From Torreya grandis (Eukaryota; Streptophyta; Pinopsida; Cupressales; Taxaceae), in assembly GCA_037957365.1 (NCBI GenBank), contig JARHVA010000593.1, positions 2,136,501-2,200,500 on the forward strand: a stretch of 64,000 nucleotides of DNA, read 5' to 3'. Within the stretch, counting starts at the first letter, position 1. Every line of letters starts with the position of its first letter. This document shows, piece by piece, positions 48,159-58,181 of the stretch. The translations under genes and the position numbers were made by a program. Below the pieces are notes generated by a model. It was given only the letters and a program-made list of their open reading frames with translations. It was not told the DNA's origin and did not search any database.

Positions 48159-48833
48159 GATCTAGATGTTGTGAAATTCATTTTGGGCATTAAAGTTTAA
48201 AGGGATTGACCAAATAGGGAAATATGGTTGAATCATGGTAATTATGTTAAGATGATATTGCAAAGGCTTAGAATGCATGGCGTAAACTTGTGAGTACTCC
48301 TTTACTGTTTGTCAAAAACTATCTATTGAACAATGTACCAAGTCAAAAAAAGAGATGGAAGACATGTCTCAGGTTCCTTATGCAAGTGATGTTGGAACCT
48401 TGATGTATGTTGTGGTTTATGCTAGACCTAACATTTCCCATGTAGTGGTAGTTGTGAGTACAAAATCCAACCTAGGAAAGGATCCTTGGATTGCTATGAA
48501 GAGGATCTTTAGATATTTGTTTGGCACTTCAGATTATGGAATCTTTTTCCAAGTAAAACTTGATCAGAATAACATAGGAAATGTACAAGGTTTTGTTGAT
48601 TGTGATTTGGTTGGAGATCTTGATAGCTGAAGATCTACAAGTGGTTATGTGCTTACCCTGTTTTGTGGAGCAATCCGTAGGATGAGCAAGAGGCAGGTAG
48701 TTGTTGCACTATCAACTACAAACGCTGAGCACATGGCAGCCACTCATGCAAGAAAGGAAGTTGTATGGTTGTATGGTTGAAGAGGCTATGTTCAAATGTT
48801 GGTTTCTTATAGGAAGCAATGAAATTTAGCAAG
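48159..48833 (+). pseudogene. Copia element A: RT end and RNase H
   Basis: Element A resumes in the same frame register with DLDVVKFILGIKV, directly continuing the QFDM that ends before element C. It then shows VGTLMYVVVYARPNISHVVV, MKRIFRYLFGTSDYGIFF, FVDCDLVGDLDS (RNase H) and RSTSGYVLTLFCGAI. MSKRQVVVALSTTNAEHMAA follows, and the piece ends near KEVVWLKRLCSNVGFL. It stops at 48,833 where a minus-strand copia LTR begins. Confidence 0.8.
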
Positions 48834-48971
48834 TGAATGTTGAAAGAATGAAGATAAATGGAAAGCATATGACACTGTTACACACTTGTTTGCCCATCTT
48901 TTTATTAAATATAAAGTGCTAAACCTCCCATTAGTTAAACATTAACTAATAGCTAATTAATAACTTTAACA
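48834..48971 (-). repeat. 3' LTR of element F
   Basis: On the minus strand TGTTAAAGTTATTAATTAGC follows the polypurine tract AAGGGAGGA (complement 48,972-48,982). The LTR would end at 48,834, where element A sequence stops. It is 138 bp if the border is right. Confidence 0.55.
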
Positions 48972-48984
48972 TCCTCCCTTAATG

Positions 48985-49580
48985 ACTAAACCAGAGACTA
49001 GAGTAAGTTTGTGTCGAAATTTTACAAACACAATAGAAACAAAGAGTTTAGTCATTACATTTTGAGATTGTTCTAAAGATATCAACATGAAATTTTCAAT
49101 CCTCTGACATTTTGCTGCTGTCCACTATAGGAGCTTTGGTGTAGAGAAAATTCGAAAATGATTTTTAACAACAAAACAAATATCCAGCCGTGTGGACATA
49201 AGATGTATCAATTTGTCCACCAATTCGTTGGAGGTTGATTCATTGGGCTGTGGTGAATCATCATTGGTTATAAGTTTAGCCTGTCCACTATAGTTCTCTT
49301 AAGATGTTGCTCAAACAAAGTATACCATGTTTGTGGACTCCGTATAGGGACTTAATCATCTTGCAAACCAAATGATCACGACCAAGCATAAAACCTTCAG
49401 GTTGTACCATGTAGACCTCGTCCAAATTTTTGCTCAAGAAACCAAAGTGTGTTGTTGTGGAGAAGAACAACCAAAATGTGACCATCTTCGTAGTAGGAAT
49501 AAAAACCAACTCCTTAATAGAAGTGAGTTAAAAATAACTCGACAATAGCACTGAGAGTAAAAACCAGCTCTGCAATAGTA
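48985..49580 (-). pseudogene. Element F: RT middle and C-terminus
   Basis: The minus frame 49,509-49,288 reads LDEVYMVQPEGFMLGRDHLV and CKMIKSLYGVHKHGI, the copia RT stretch before YVDD. After a large deletion comes LIHLMSTRLDICFVVKNHFR. The end reads FVKFRHKLTLVSGLVIKGGC, directly before the polypurine tract. The catalytic YVDD is missing. Confidence 0.7.
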
Positions 49581-49582
49581 GA

Positions 49583-50685
49583 TGTCATGCCCCCTTTTTG
49601 GACATGACACTATTGAAGACTTTTAGCCTTGCTTAATTTCTCAAGGGCTAAGGAAAAAAGAGAAAAAAAAGGGAAACATTTGGTTTTGTAAAGAATACTT
49701 ATAAAAACACTTTATTGTTATAATTTCACTTAAGTTGGGGCCTTTTTAAGGATCATGAGTATTGATCCACTTAAGTGAATTATAAAAAAAATATTCTTTT
49801 ATAATTTGAAAAAAGATCAACAAAAGTATTTCCCCCCAAATTGGGCGCTGCACATGGGGAGAAGTATAAAAGCATTTGAGGGTTCTTGTTGAAGGGCGTC
49901 TTGGATTATTATTTGAATTTATAAGTTTTGAGCATGAAAAAGATTGAGCTTTGGACTTGAAGACGGAAAACCTTCAAGCAAAGAGATTGAGGACGAAAAC
50001 CCTCATTTTTCCATGGGCAATTTCATATAAGAGCTGCCATTATTCATCAAAATTCAGAAAAATGCAAAATAAAGGTGTTTCCAAGTGGGGCAAATAGCTT
50101 GGAAGGGTGGCGACTCGAGTTTGGAGGTCCAAAGTTGGATTTTCAAGTTGAAGACCCCCTATTTTTTAGGGTTGCCTTTGGATCTAGGGCTGGAAATGTC
50201 CAATTGCAGCCAGGACAAATTGTTTGGGAGTTGTTTATGAGGTTTTGATAGGTTATTCTAAGCCTAAACATTATTTTGTAATTTTCTATTATTATGTTTG
50301 ATTTTTGTGAGGATTTTGGAGGACTTTTGGACCCCAAATATATTTAGAAATTCATAATAAATTCAGCATAATTATTTAGTCATTTTTACGCAATTTTATG
50401 AAGGTTCCGTGAAGTGTTTGTTGCATGATGAATCAACCATAAAAATAAATAAATATTTCATATTGGGATGCCTAGGGTTTGAAGGAGAATTCATATTTTT
50501 GGAGGGCAAAACTTGTTTGCTGGATACCCCAAGTGTTTCATTGGATTTATTCTCTATTTTTATGCTATTTTTGAAGGATCAATTTCAACTAGGGTTTGCT
50601 GTTGGAAAAATCAAATTTCTTTTTTTACTAGGGTTTCACATAAAAATCAGATTTCAAAAAATATCTCTAATTTGGGGACATTATA
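49583..50685 (+). mobile_element. Element G: solo LTR in element F
   Basis: A 1,103-bp LTR from TGTCATGCCCCC to GGGGACATTATA, with a TATAAAAG box at 49,865-49,872 and two hairpins. Flanking pentamers GTAGA (49,578-49,582) and GAAGA (50,686-50,690) differ at one base. The element F RT lies on both sides. It is closely related to the truncated copy at 7,729-8,745. No internal region remains, as expected after recombination between two LTRs. Confidence 0.85.
49956..50005 (+). promoter_or_regulatory. Tandem AYGAAAMC hairpins in element G
   Basis: Hairpin 1 (49,956-49,978) has stem CTTGAAG / CTTCAAG, with loop ACGGAAAAC carrying one extra G. Hairpin 2 (49,988-50,005) has stem TGAGG / CCTCA and loop ACGAAAAC. 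At the same place the 7.99-kb copy has a G-T pair in hairpin 2 instead of G-C. Confidence 0.65.
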
Positions 50686-50689
50686 GAAG

Positions 50690-50925
50690 AAGCCATCTCA
50701 TCTATTCCCACATGTTAGGAAAAACCTTTCACAATAAGATGAACTATGTACTTGTCCAAAGTATCGATTTGGTTCACCTATTTGCAACCAATGGGCTGTG
50801 TAGTTGAAAATTCAAGTACCTTACAAAGGTCAGATGCAAGAACAACATAACCATGCTCTTATAAAGTAACAACCATGTTTCCAGTCCTATACAGTGCCCG
50901 TGATTGAGGCATATCATCTTCCTAC
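50690..50925 (-). pseudogene. Element F: RT N-terminal fragment
   Basis: The minus strand reads QPIGCK, a stop in place of the usual tryptophan, then VNQIDTLDKYIVHLIVKGFS and HVGIDEM. This matches the copia RT start (I-G-x-K-W-V-F ... K-A-R-L-V-A-K-G-F). It is bounded by element G on one side and element E on the other. Confidence 0.65.
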
Positions 50926-50929
50926 ACAA

Positions 50930-51920
50930 TGTCATGTCCCCTTTTTCAAATAAGCTACGGAAATAATAAAAATAATGTTTTAAGTTCTAGTGACTTTGCT
51001 AAAATGAAAGCTTAATATTATTTTATTATTAAAAGTTCAAGTCTAGTAAAGTGTTTTTAAAAGGGGACCTAAAGTAATGTTATTAAGTGACGCTAGGCAT
51101 AGGGTACAAAGTGATATTATTTTTAAAAGGTCCCTAAGTCACTTTGAATTATATTTTGGGGAAAAGAAGAAAATAGAAAATAACATTTTATTTTCCCACA
51201 AGTGTATATAAAATAAGGGCATTGGGTTCATTTCTAAGGTATTCTATTTTGTCATTCATCTTTTCAACTTTTGAATTTTTGAGCAGTTTGCTTCAGCATT
51301 CGGCATCAGAGAATGAAAATCCTCCAGTGGATTCAGGGTAGAGGACGAAAGCCCTCTAGTGTTATGTAGTGGTTCCATTCAGGGGCTGTAGTTGGGCATC
51401 AACCATCAGATTTTTGTATTTTCAACACAACCAGAGAAACATTGGATATTTTCGAGTTAACCATAATGAGGGCATCATCTACAACAACTAGAGCATATCA
51501 TTTGATGCAGCTAGAAGCCTAGAACATCATCTCAAGGGATGATGTCACCATCCCTAGAGCTGACGTCACACTTTGGAAGGGTGATGCCATCATTTGGGTC
51601 GTTTTTAGGCTAATATTAATGTTGGTACAGTTTGTTGTAATTTTATGAATTTTTCATTTGGGAAAATAAATAAAAAATTCCGATCTTTCGTTATCTAAAA
51701 TTTCACAAAAAATAATGTTTATAGTATTTATTCATGGTTGAAATTATTTATTAAAACTCAAAAATTTGCAAGGGTTTTATTAGTAAAATACAAGTATTTG
51801 ATTTTCAGCTATAAGGGTTTTAAATAAAAATTCAAAGTTCTATTTTCTATTAAAAGAGTCTATTGTAAGGGATTCCGGTAAATCCATAATTATTTAAAAT
51901 ATCTGTTTAGCGATATTTTA
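50930..51920 (+). repeat. 5' LTR of element E
   Basis: A 991-bp LTR, TGTCATGTCCCC to ATATTTTA. A TATATAAAA box lies at 51,205-51,213 and hairpins at 51,308-51,358. A TTCAGGGG word follows at 51,375-51,382, shared with element H. Confidence 0.9.
51308..51358 (+). promoter_or_regulatory. Tandem AYGAAAMC hairpins, element E 5' LTR
   Basis: The first hairpin (from 51,308) is weakened by point changes (loop ATGAAAAT). The second (51,339-51,358) has a perfect stem TAGAGG / CCTCTA and loop ACGAAAGC. Confidence 0.6.
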
Positions 51921-51994
51921 GTGGTATCAGAGCCTTATCTTGCTTGCGTGCAGGGAAGTTAACATTATTGCATGATTTTGTCAGCGTGTGAATC

Positions 51995-53100
51995 ATGGTA
52001 TTATTCCCAGAGGAAATAACTATTGTGGATGATGTTATTGCCAATTGTGTTGAATATAGAGCTCTTCCAGTAGATATTCAGAAAGAAATATTTTTTTTAG
52101 ACTTCATGAAATTGATGAAGACAATAAGTGGAGAAGTGCACTATGAGGACGTCGTGTTAGATGAAATTGAGAAGAGCCAGTAAAGGTCATAGAACCAGGG
52201 ATAATGTTGGATACATTAGAATGTCAAGAGGAAGACATAGGAATGAAGGAGTTGACAAAAAGAGAAGAAAAACAAGAAGCCAAGTCACGAGAAATTGCTC
52301 AGATGGAGGTCATTGAACAAAAGACAGAGGAATCTACCATGCAAGTTGAAGGTAAAGAAACTTTGATAGTGGAAGATGTTTTATTGACTTCTAATGATTG
52401 CATGGGTTAGCAAAATAATGATGAAGTCAAGTCAAAAAGGGCTATAATTGTTGGATGCAAAAAGCCCAAGATGGAGGAAGATGCGCCAAACCATAAACTA
52501 TTCATCAATCTTCCAAAGGGTGAGTCATTACTGCATGCAATTGAATTTCAGAGTAGCTTTGTGGTTCAACATGCTTTTGAGAAGAATATTGTTATTGACC
52601 TTAAATTGAGAGTTTTGAGTCAAAAGGATGGAGGTCGAGGATATCACAACAATTCCTATTTCCTCAAAAGAAGGTGAGAACCTTGATTGTAGCCTAAGGT
52701 ATGAAAATGAGGGTCATATTTCAGATTTATTGCTGCCTACTATGTCATTGCAAGATTCTTGTCATCATGGAAAGCATTCAAAAAAGGGTGATAGAGTGAA
52801 GGATACAACTTGTAGTAAAGGGCACATAGATCCTTTTGCTCAAATCCAAAATGGGTTATGCAGAGAAGTATGGGATCCGGGTGATATTTCGAGGTCTATC
52901 AAGGGTAGAGTTACTAATTTCAATACCATTATTGTTTATAAATTCACCATCCCTTGCACCATAAAGTCATGTCTTTCCGACACTTGGGGTAGACACAAGG
53001 TATGCAATGATTCCTCTATAATGTGTCTAGGAGGAACCGGTAAAATATTGGGTTGTTAATGGTTGCATCCTCTTGAAGAACTCACTATGGCGCTGAAAGA
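51995..53100 (+). pseudogene. Element E gag/protease-like remnants
   Basis: The 51,995-52,183 frame reads TIVDDVIANCVEYRALPVDI then EIFFLDFMKLMK. It lines up with SIVDDATTSYEEYMTIPPEI and EISLIDFVTLKK of the element H gag. A glutamate/lysine-rich stretch lies at 52,204-52,410. At 52,900-53,100 VYKFTIPCTIKSCLSDT, GGTGKILGC and KDEEKEVILQGIVNGVPS follow. These correspond to the C-terminal half of the H protease (FTIPCTKKIPG, GETDLVLGV, DKEIVLRGL). The D-S-G protease site is not retained. The frames are broken. Confidence 0.7.
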
Positions 53101-54166
53101 CGAAGAGAAAGAAGTAATACTTCAAGGTATAGTGAATGGAGTCCCAAGCATGGATACTTCATTATAATACTGTTTGGTCTGTTTTGGATATGCTCAATAC
53201 TACACTCCTAAGGTGGCCATAAAATGAGATATTTGCAAAATGTGGGTTTGTTGTTGGAAATCACCAACTTTACATGGTTGGGATAAGTGTTGGCTGCAAG
53301 AAACATGAAACAAGGGCCAACATGAATGTGGTTTCCAACCTTAGATCTGATGTTCTCAATATTTCCAGCCTCAATGCTGCTGCCATAATGATTATCAGCC
53401 CCTACAGAACTTCAATAACATGTATACACTTGGGTTTGCTGGGACTCCCAATCATGAGAAGGGGCTACCATCTATGATTATCGATAACACATTTTCAGCT
53501 CCTACATTATTCACACCTTTGATTTTTGCAAAGGAATATCAATTTAGCTGCTGTTATATCATTGCTAGGGTGCTGGAACAACTGTTATCAGTCATGTACA
53601 GTTACAAGTTTGCACATTTTAAGGGGTTTTTATCATTGGATGATGGGGATGGTAGGTTTCAACTGAATGGAATGAACAGTTCAGACAACATAGTTCTAAT
53701 TTGGGTGAAATTCCGAGTGGGTTGGGGCTGTTGTAACTTATTTCAGAATTCTCATTGAGAAGGTTAAAGGTATAAAGTGCAATGCACGGAAGTTTGGTAA
53801 GTTGCATGCTGCAACGGGCTACACATATATACCTTGCGGTTGGAGCTCATCCACCCGGTTGTTCATTACACATTTGGTGTGCTATAATTGAGAAATTAGT
53901 ACTCCAATGGATCACTAACATAGTTTCAGCATTAGTCTCAGCAAACGGAATGGAGGGTATCACAGATGGTAGTACTTTCTCTAGATCCCAACTGATTCAT
54001 GATTCAACTATCACCTGGTGTAGGGCTTCCAATTCCTAATTATATTATAGTAGCGCAATAGAAGGCAACTACACAAGGAGGAATGGAAGAAACATAAAGA
54101 TTGGTTTGGGATCTTGGCATTTGGAGTCATGAGGTGAACCAACATTACTCGATGATAGACAATCTT
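53101..54166 (+). other. Element E internal region of unknown origin
   Basis: About 1 kb between the protease remnant and the 3' LTR. Here the RT and integrase of a complete element would lie, but neither is recognisable. Frames at 53,274-53,477, 53,420-53,758 and 53,782-54,039 overlap and have no domain I know. It could be unrelated captured DNA or very decayed pol. Confidence 0.4.
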
Positions 54167-54180
54167 TGGGAAGGGTGGAT

Positions 54181-55158
54181 TGTCATGTCCCCTTTTTCGA
54201 ATAAGTTAAGGAAATGATAAAAATAATATTTTAAGCTCTAGTGTTTTACTGTATTAAAATGATAGCTTAATATTATTTTATTATTAAAAGTTCAAGTCCA
54301 ACAAAGTGTTTTTAAAAGGGGGCCTAAAGTGATGTTACTAAGTGACGCTAGGCATTGTATACAAAGTGATATTATTGTAAAAGGTTTTTAAGTCACTTTG
54401 AATTTTATTTTGGGAAAAGGAGAAAATAGAAAATAATATTTAATTTTCTTAAGAGTGTATAAAAGAAGAGCAATGGGTTCATTTGAAAGGTATTCTATTT
54501 TGCCATTTATCTTGTCAACTTGTGAAGTTTTGAGTAGTTTGCTTCAGCTTTTAGCATTAGAGGACGAAAACCCTCTGCAGGATTTAGGTTAGAGGACGAA
54601 AACCCTCTAGTTTCTATGGTGGTTCCATTCAGGGGCTGCAATTGGGCTCAAGCATCATATTTCTGCATTTTCAACACTAAGGAAACATTAGATATTTTAA
54701 GGTCAATGATACCAGTTAGGGCATCATCTATAGTAGCTAGAGCATCATTTGATACAGTTGGAACATTATCCCAAGGGTTGACGTCACCATCCCTAGGGTT
54801 GACGTCACACTTTGGAAGGGTGACCATCATTTGTGCTGTTTTTAGGCCAATATTAATGTTGGTACAGTGTATTGTAATTTTCTAAATTTTTTACTTGTGA
54901 AAATAAATGAATTTTTTTGATATTCCCTTATCTAATTTTTCACAAAAAATTACTGTTTACAACATTTATTCATGGCTGAAATTATTTATTAAAACTCAAA
55001 AATTTGCAAGGGTTTTATTAGTAAATTACAACCATTTGATTTTCAACTGTAAAGGTTCTGAATAAAAATTCAGAATTCTATTTTTTGTTTTAAAGGTTTA
55101 TTGTAAGGGATTTCGGTAAATCCAAAATTATTTAAAATATCCATTTAGGGATGTTTCA
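54181..55158 (+). repeat. 3' LTR of element E
   Basis: A 978-bp copy of the 5' LTR ending ATGTTTCA, with TATAAAAG at 54,458-54,465. The terminal CA is intact here but not in the 5' copy. Confidence 0.9.
54559..54609 (+). promoter_or_regulatory. Tandem AYGAAAMC hairpins, element E 3' LTR
   Basis: 54,559-54,576 has stem AGAGG / CCTCT and loop ACGAAAAC. 54,590-54,609 has stem TAGAGG / CCTCTA and loop ACGAAAAC. This is the cleanest pair in the window. Confidence 0.7.
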
Positions 55159-55163
55159 CACAA

Positions 55164-56610
55164 CTCTCCGTGCGTTTGACTGAGATTGAAGAATTGCATT
55201 CTCTTACACATCCTTCATAGTGGATATTCTCTTCACAATTAGTACATGTAAGTTGATTGGAGCAATGCCAAAAAGCCTATGAGGAATTTCATCCTCCAAC
55301 ACATCCTATATGGTGGAGTCTCCCTCCACACATGCATTTATGTTGACTATGCAGAGTCAACAAGCCTATACAAGCCACCTTGTCTAATACCCAAGGCAAT
55401 TACTCTGTCTTCTTTGACATTAGACATAATACACATATTTCCAGAGAAATTTACAACGTTGGGATTTTTTGTTAATTGATTAATAGACTAGATTTTTATT
55501 TATTCTGGGAACATACCTAACATTCTTTATTATGATTGTTTTTGCATTATTCAATACTATGCAAACATCTTCTATCCCCTCTACTGCAAGTGACTTCCCA
55601 TTAACAAATAAAACAAAATTAGATTTTTTTGTACTTGTAGTAAATGTGACATATTAGTCCTTGCAACATGTGAAATGTTTGGATGCGTTGGAATCAATGA
55701 ATCAACCACTAGTAGCATGATCATTCAAGTATGATGCCACAAGGGTATACCCTTCCGCAAAATCCTATTCTTCTTCAACTGCTGCCACATTAGTTGCTTG
55801 AATGTTTTGTTGGGAAAGTGCATATTGTTGCTTCCGATAATTCTTTTTTACTAGTAAAAATATTATACCCAACTTTATGATAGTAAAAACATTTTACTTG
55901 ATGCTTTGAAGATGAATCAACATGGATACATTTCCACTTTTCCTTTGACCAAGCAGCTAATGCATTCTCTTTTTGTCGAATATTGGACTCATTTTATATC
56001 TATCTGCATTTCTTCTGCATTAAATAAGAACTAACATGATCAAATGTTAGTTTTCGGACATTTTTCATGAAGTGTAGAGCCTCCATGAAAGATTCATAGG
56101 AGGGTGTCAAACTGTTCAGAACCAACATCACTATATCATCATCCACCTTTTTATTAATAGCTACTAATTAGTCTCAGAGATATTTCATTCGAAGAACTTG
56201 TTCTAACAGAGAATCATCCTTCAACATCTTTGTAGAGATTAGAGGATTTTTCAGATATAGGACTTTACTTTTCTCCAAAGTTTGGTATTTATTCTTTAGA
56301 TTGGTCCACAGTGCACTTGCCTCAGTGGCATTTCAGATCTCAGGAATCATGTCATCCAACACAGATAAATTCAATAACAAGGCCTCCTTAGACGGTTGTC
56401 ATAATCCACAAAATTTGTGAAATATTTTGTGTTAGTACTAAGTACAATTTTATCACAATCATGATGTTCCACGATTGTTAAAATCTTATATGTCCAAACC
56501 TTATAATTATGGCTAGTTAAATTCTACACTTTTGGTAGAACCAAGTTTTTGCATATTAGCCATTTTATACATAAATTTTGACTTGTCATTCAGAAATCAA
56601 TACAATAGGA
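55164..56610 (-). pseudogene. Element F gag, protease and pre-integrase
   Basis: On the minus strand the copia Gag starts near 56,600 (MANMQKLGSTKSVEF). It shows ALLLNLSVLDDMIPEI, NKYQTLEKSKVLYLKNPLIS, INKKVDDDIVMLVLNSLTPS and YESFMEALHFMKNVRKLTFD. A degraded zinc knuckle (CFYYHKVGYNIFTSKK) lies near 55,865. The protease follows as WFIDSNASKHFTCCKD near 55,710, with the glycine of D-S-G replaced by N, and then NVRYVPRINKNLVY. The pre-integrase stretch RVIALGIRQGGLYRLVDS ends the segment. There are several stops. Confidence 0.75.
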
Positions 56611-56649
56611 AAAAATATAGTTTGCTTACCTGGAATTAATGTAACAAAA

Positions 56650-57131
56650 AAATATATTGCTGATTTGGAAATTAAGCCAACATGAAAAGTACAGTTCTGA
56701 TCTGAAAATTAATGCAAAAATAAATGCAAACTCTGTGAAGTCACTACTAATGTCACTATACCAGTGGATTATTTGTCAAAGGTGCGATGGAAAACTTTTA
56801 CCTCCGTTTAACCTTCTTGGCTGCAGGTCTCCCGTGCAGGCTTTCCATGTCCTAGCACAAATATAGTTCTCCATTTGGTTTGTTGTTTACAGATTTATGT
56901 TTGTCCCATGCCCTAGCACGACTTTTGTGACATTTTCTTGTGTAAATTTGTGCCCTACTACTATACTTTTCATTAACTTGACGTGGTATGTCCTGTTCCC
57001 TAAAACACTTTTGTTGTTTTCGACTGCAAATTCTATCATGACCCAACAATATTCACGCAAGCCTTTGCAGATTCTGTGTAATGACCCCTTCTCAAGCTTA
57101 GTTTGTTTGGAGACCCGCAAGCCTTTGTAGA
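56650..57131. other. No recognisable gene between F and H
   Basis: Short frames only. The words CATGTCCTAGCAC and CATGCCCTAGCAC recur at about 56,847 and 56,908. This may be LTR or leader sequence of another element, but no partner was found. Confidence 0.4.
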
Positions 57132-57175
57132 TTCTGTGTAATGTCCCCTTCTCGAGCTTAGTTTGTTTGGAGACC
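57056..57175. repeat. 60-bp tandem duplication across the left end of element H
   Basis: 57,056-57,115 and 57,116-57,175 are near-identical 60-bp units. Each consists of about 21 bp of host flank ending ATTCTG plus the first 39 bp of the H LTR. The left copy reads TGTAATGACCCC and the right copy TGTAATGTCCCC. The duplication must postdate insertion of H. Confidence 0.85.
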
Positions 57176-58101
57176 TTTAGCCGATTTTTGTGGTTTCCCA
57201 TTCGTTGAAGGGAGGAGAAGAAAGGGAAACATAGTTTTTTTTGTTCAAGTTGCCAAAAAATAACTATGTTGACAACTTATTCTAATTTGATTTCAATAAA
57301 GAAAGGGGACTTTATAATTTGATGAAAGTCAGCGTTTAGTTGGAAATTATAATGAAATTGTTTTTAAATATTTGTTTTTCCCTCTCTTTGTGGAATTTCC
57401 CTTTTTGGGATTGATGTTGGAGGGAAAATATATAAAAGAAGGAAAGGAGGTTCATTTTGCGCATGCCATTGTTATCAATAAAATTATGAGTTTGAGTAGT
57501 TTGCTTGACTTTTAATCTTAGGAGACGAAACCCTTCTTTGGTATTCTAAAGTTGAGGATGAAAACCTTGAGCATGATGACTTCATTTCAGGGGTCATATT
57601 GGACATAATTGAGCAGTTTGTGGTGTCTAGTTACCAGTCTAGGTGGAATGCAGCAGTGGGATAGCAGTTGGAAGGGTAGCACAACAGTTTTTGGGGCAAC
57701 GAACTTTATTTTGAGCCCTATCAAGGGCAACAACCTGATTTGGTTCCCTCTCCTAGTGCAGTGAATTCTTTGGGGGTTTCAAGTGTAGTTTTGAGGCAAT
57801 TTGGATGCCTATTTTGATGTCTGATTACACTTTTATGCAGAGGGTATTTTTTGTTGTAATTTCCAGCGATATATTTGCTTCAAAAATCCATATTTAAAGG
57901 TATTTGCATGGCTATATTTTATCTGATTTTTGGTGTGTTTTTGATAATAAAATATTGAATTTGTGGCTTAAAAATTGGTTTTTTTCGAAGTCTAAATTTT
58001 TGTGGTTAGGGTTTGAAAGAAAATTTATAAACTCTAATTTTTGGTGAGAGTTTGTTGTAAATTTTCAGAATTGTACAATTCGTCTTAAAGGGGGCATTTC
58101 A
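57137..58101 (+). repeat. 5' LTR of element H
   Basis: A 965-bp LTR, TGTAATGTCCCC to GGCATTTCA. A TATAAAAG box lies at 57,431-57,438, hairpins at 57,520-57,570, and the TTCAGGGG word at 57,585-57,592. Confidence 0.9.
57520..57572 (+). promoter_or_regulatory. Tandem AYGAAAMC hairpins, element H 5' LTR
   Basis: The first (57,520-57,537) has stem AGGAG / CTTCT with one G-T wobble and loop ACGAAACC. The second (about 57,551-57,571) keeps loop ATGAAAAC, with arms TTGAG and CTTGA pairing weakly. Confidence 0.5.
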
Positions 58102-58102
58102 G

Positions 58103-58115
58103 TGGTATCAGAGCC
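58103..58115 (+). other. Primer-binding site of element H
   Basis: TGGTATCAGAGCC follows the 5' LTR after one base. It is complementary to the 3' end of initiator methionine tRNA. Confidence 0.9.
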
Positions 58116-58181
58116 AAAATCTTGGCTAGCTGTGGGGAAGTGAGTTGTCTACATGCCAAACAGTGACAGAGAGGTTAAGAC

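Larger units (their letters stand above)
50930..55158 (+). mobile_element. Element E: internally reduced gypsy LTR element
   Basis: A 4,229-bp element with LTRs 50,930-51,920 and 54,181-55,158. A PBS TGGTATCAGAGCC lies at 51,922-51,934. A purine stretch sits before the 3' LTR (54,167-54,179). It has an exact CACAA target duplication (50,925-50,929 and 55,159-55,163). Its gag start and protease region resemble those of element H, but no RT, RNase H, integrase or chromodomain can be found. It is therefore a large non-autonomous derivative of an H-like chromovirus. The exact duplication suggests it is younger than its neighbours. Confidence 0.85.
48834..56640 (-). mobile_element. Element F: minus-strand copia, split by G and E
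   Basis: On the minus strand, gag lies at 56,600-55,870 and protease at 55,700-55,450. The pre-integrase region is at 55,400-55,164, RT pieces at 50,925-50,690 and 49,580-49,290, and the C-terminus at 49,290-48,985. A polypurine tract and a short LTR end it. A solo LTR (49,583-50,685) and a gypsy derivative (50,930-55,158) interrupt it. The integrase is not recognisable and has apparently been deleted. I could not find the matching 5' LTR near 56.6 kb, so the left border on the minus strand is open. Confidence 0.75.
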
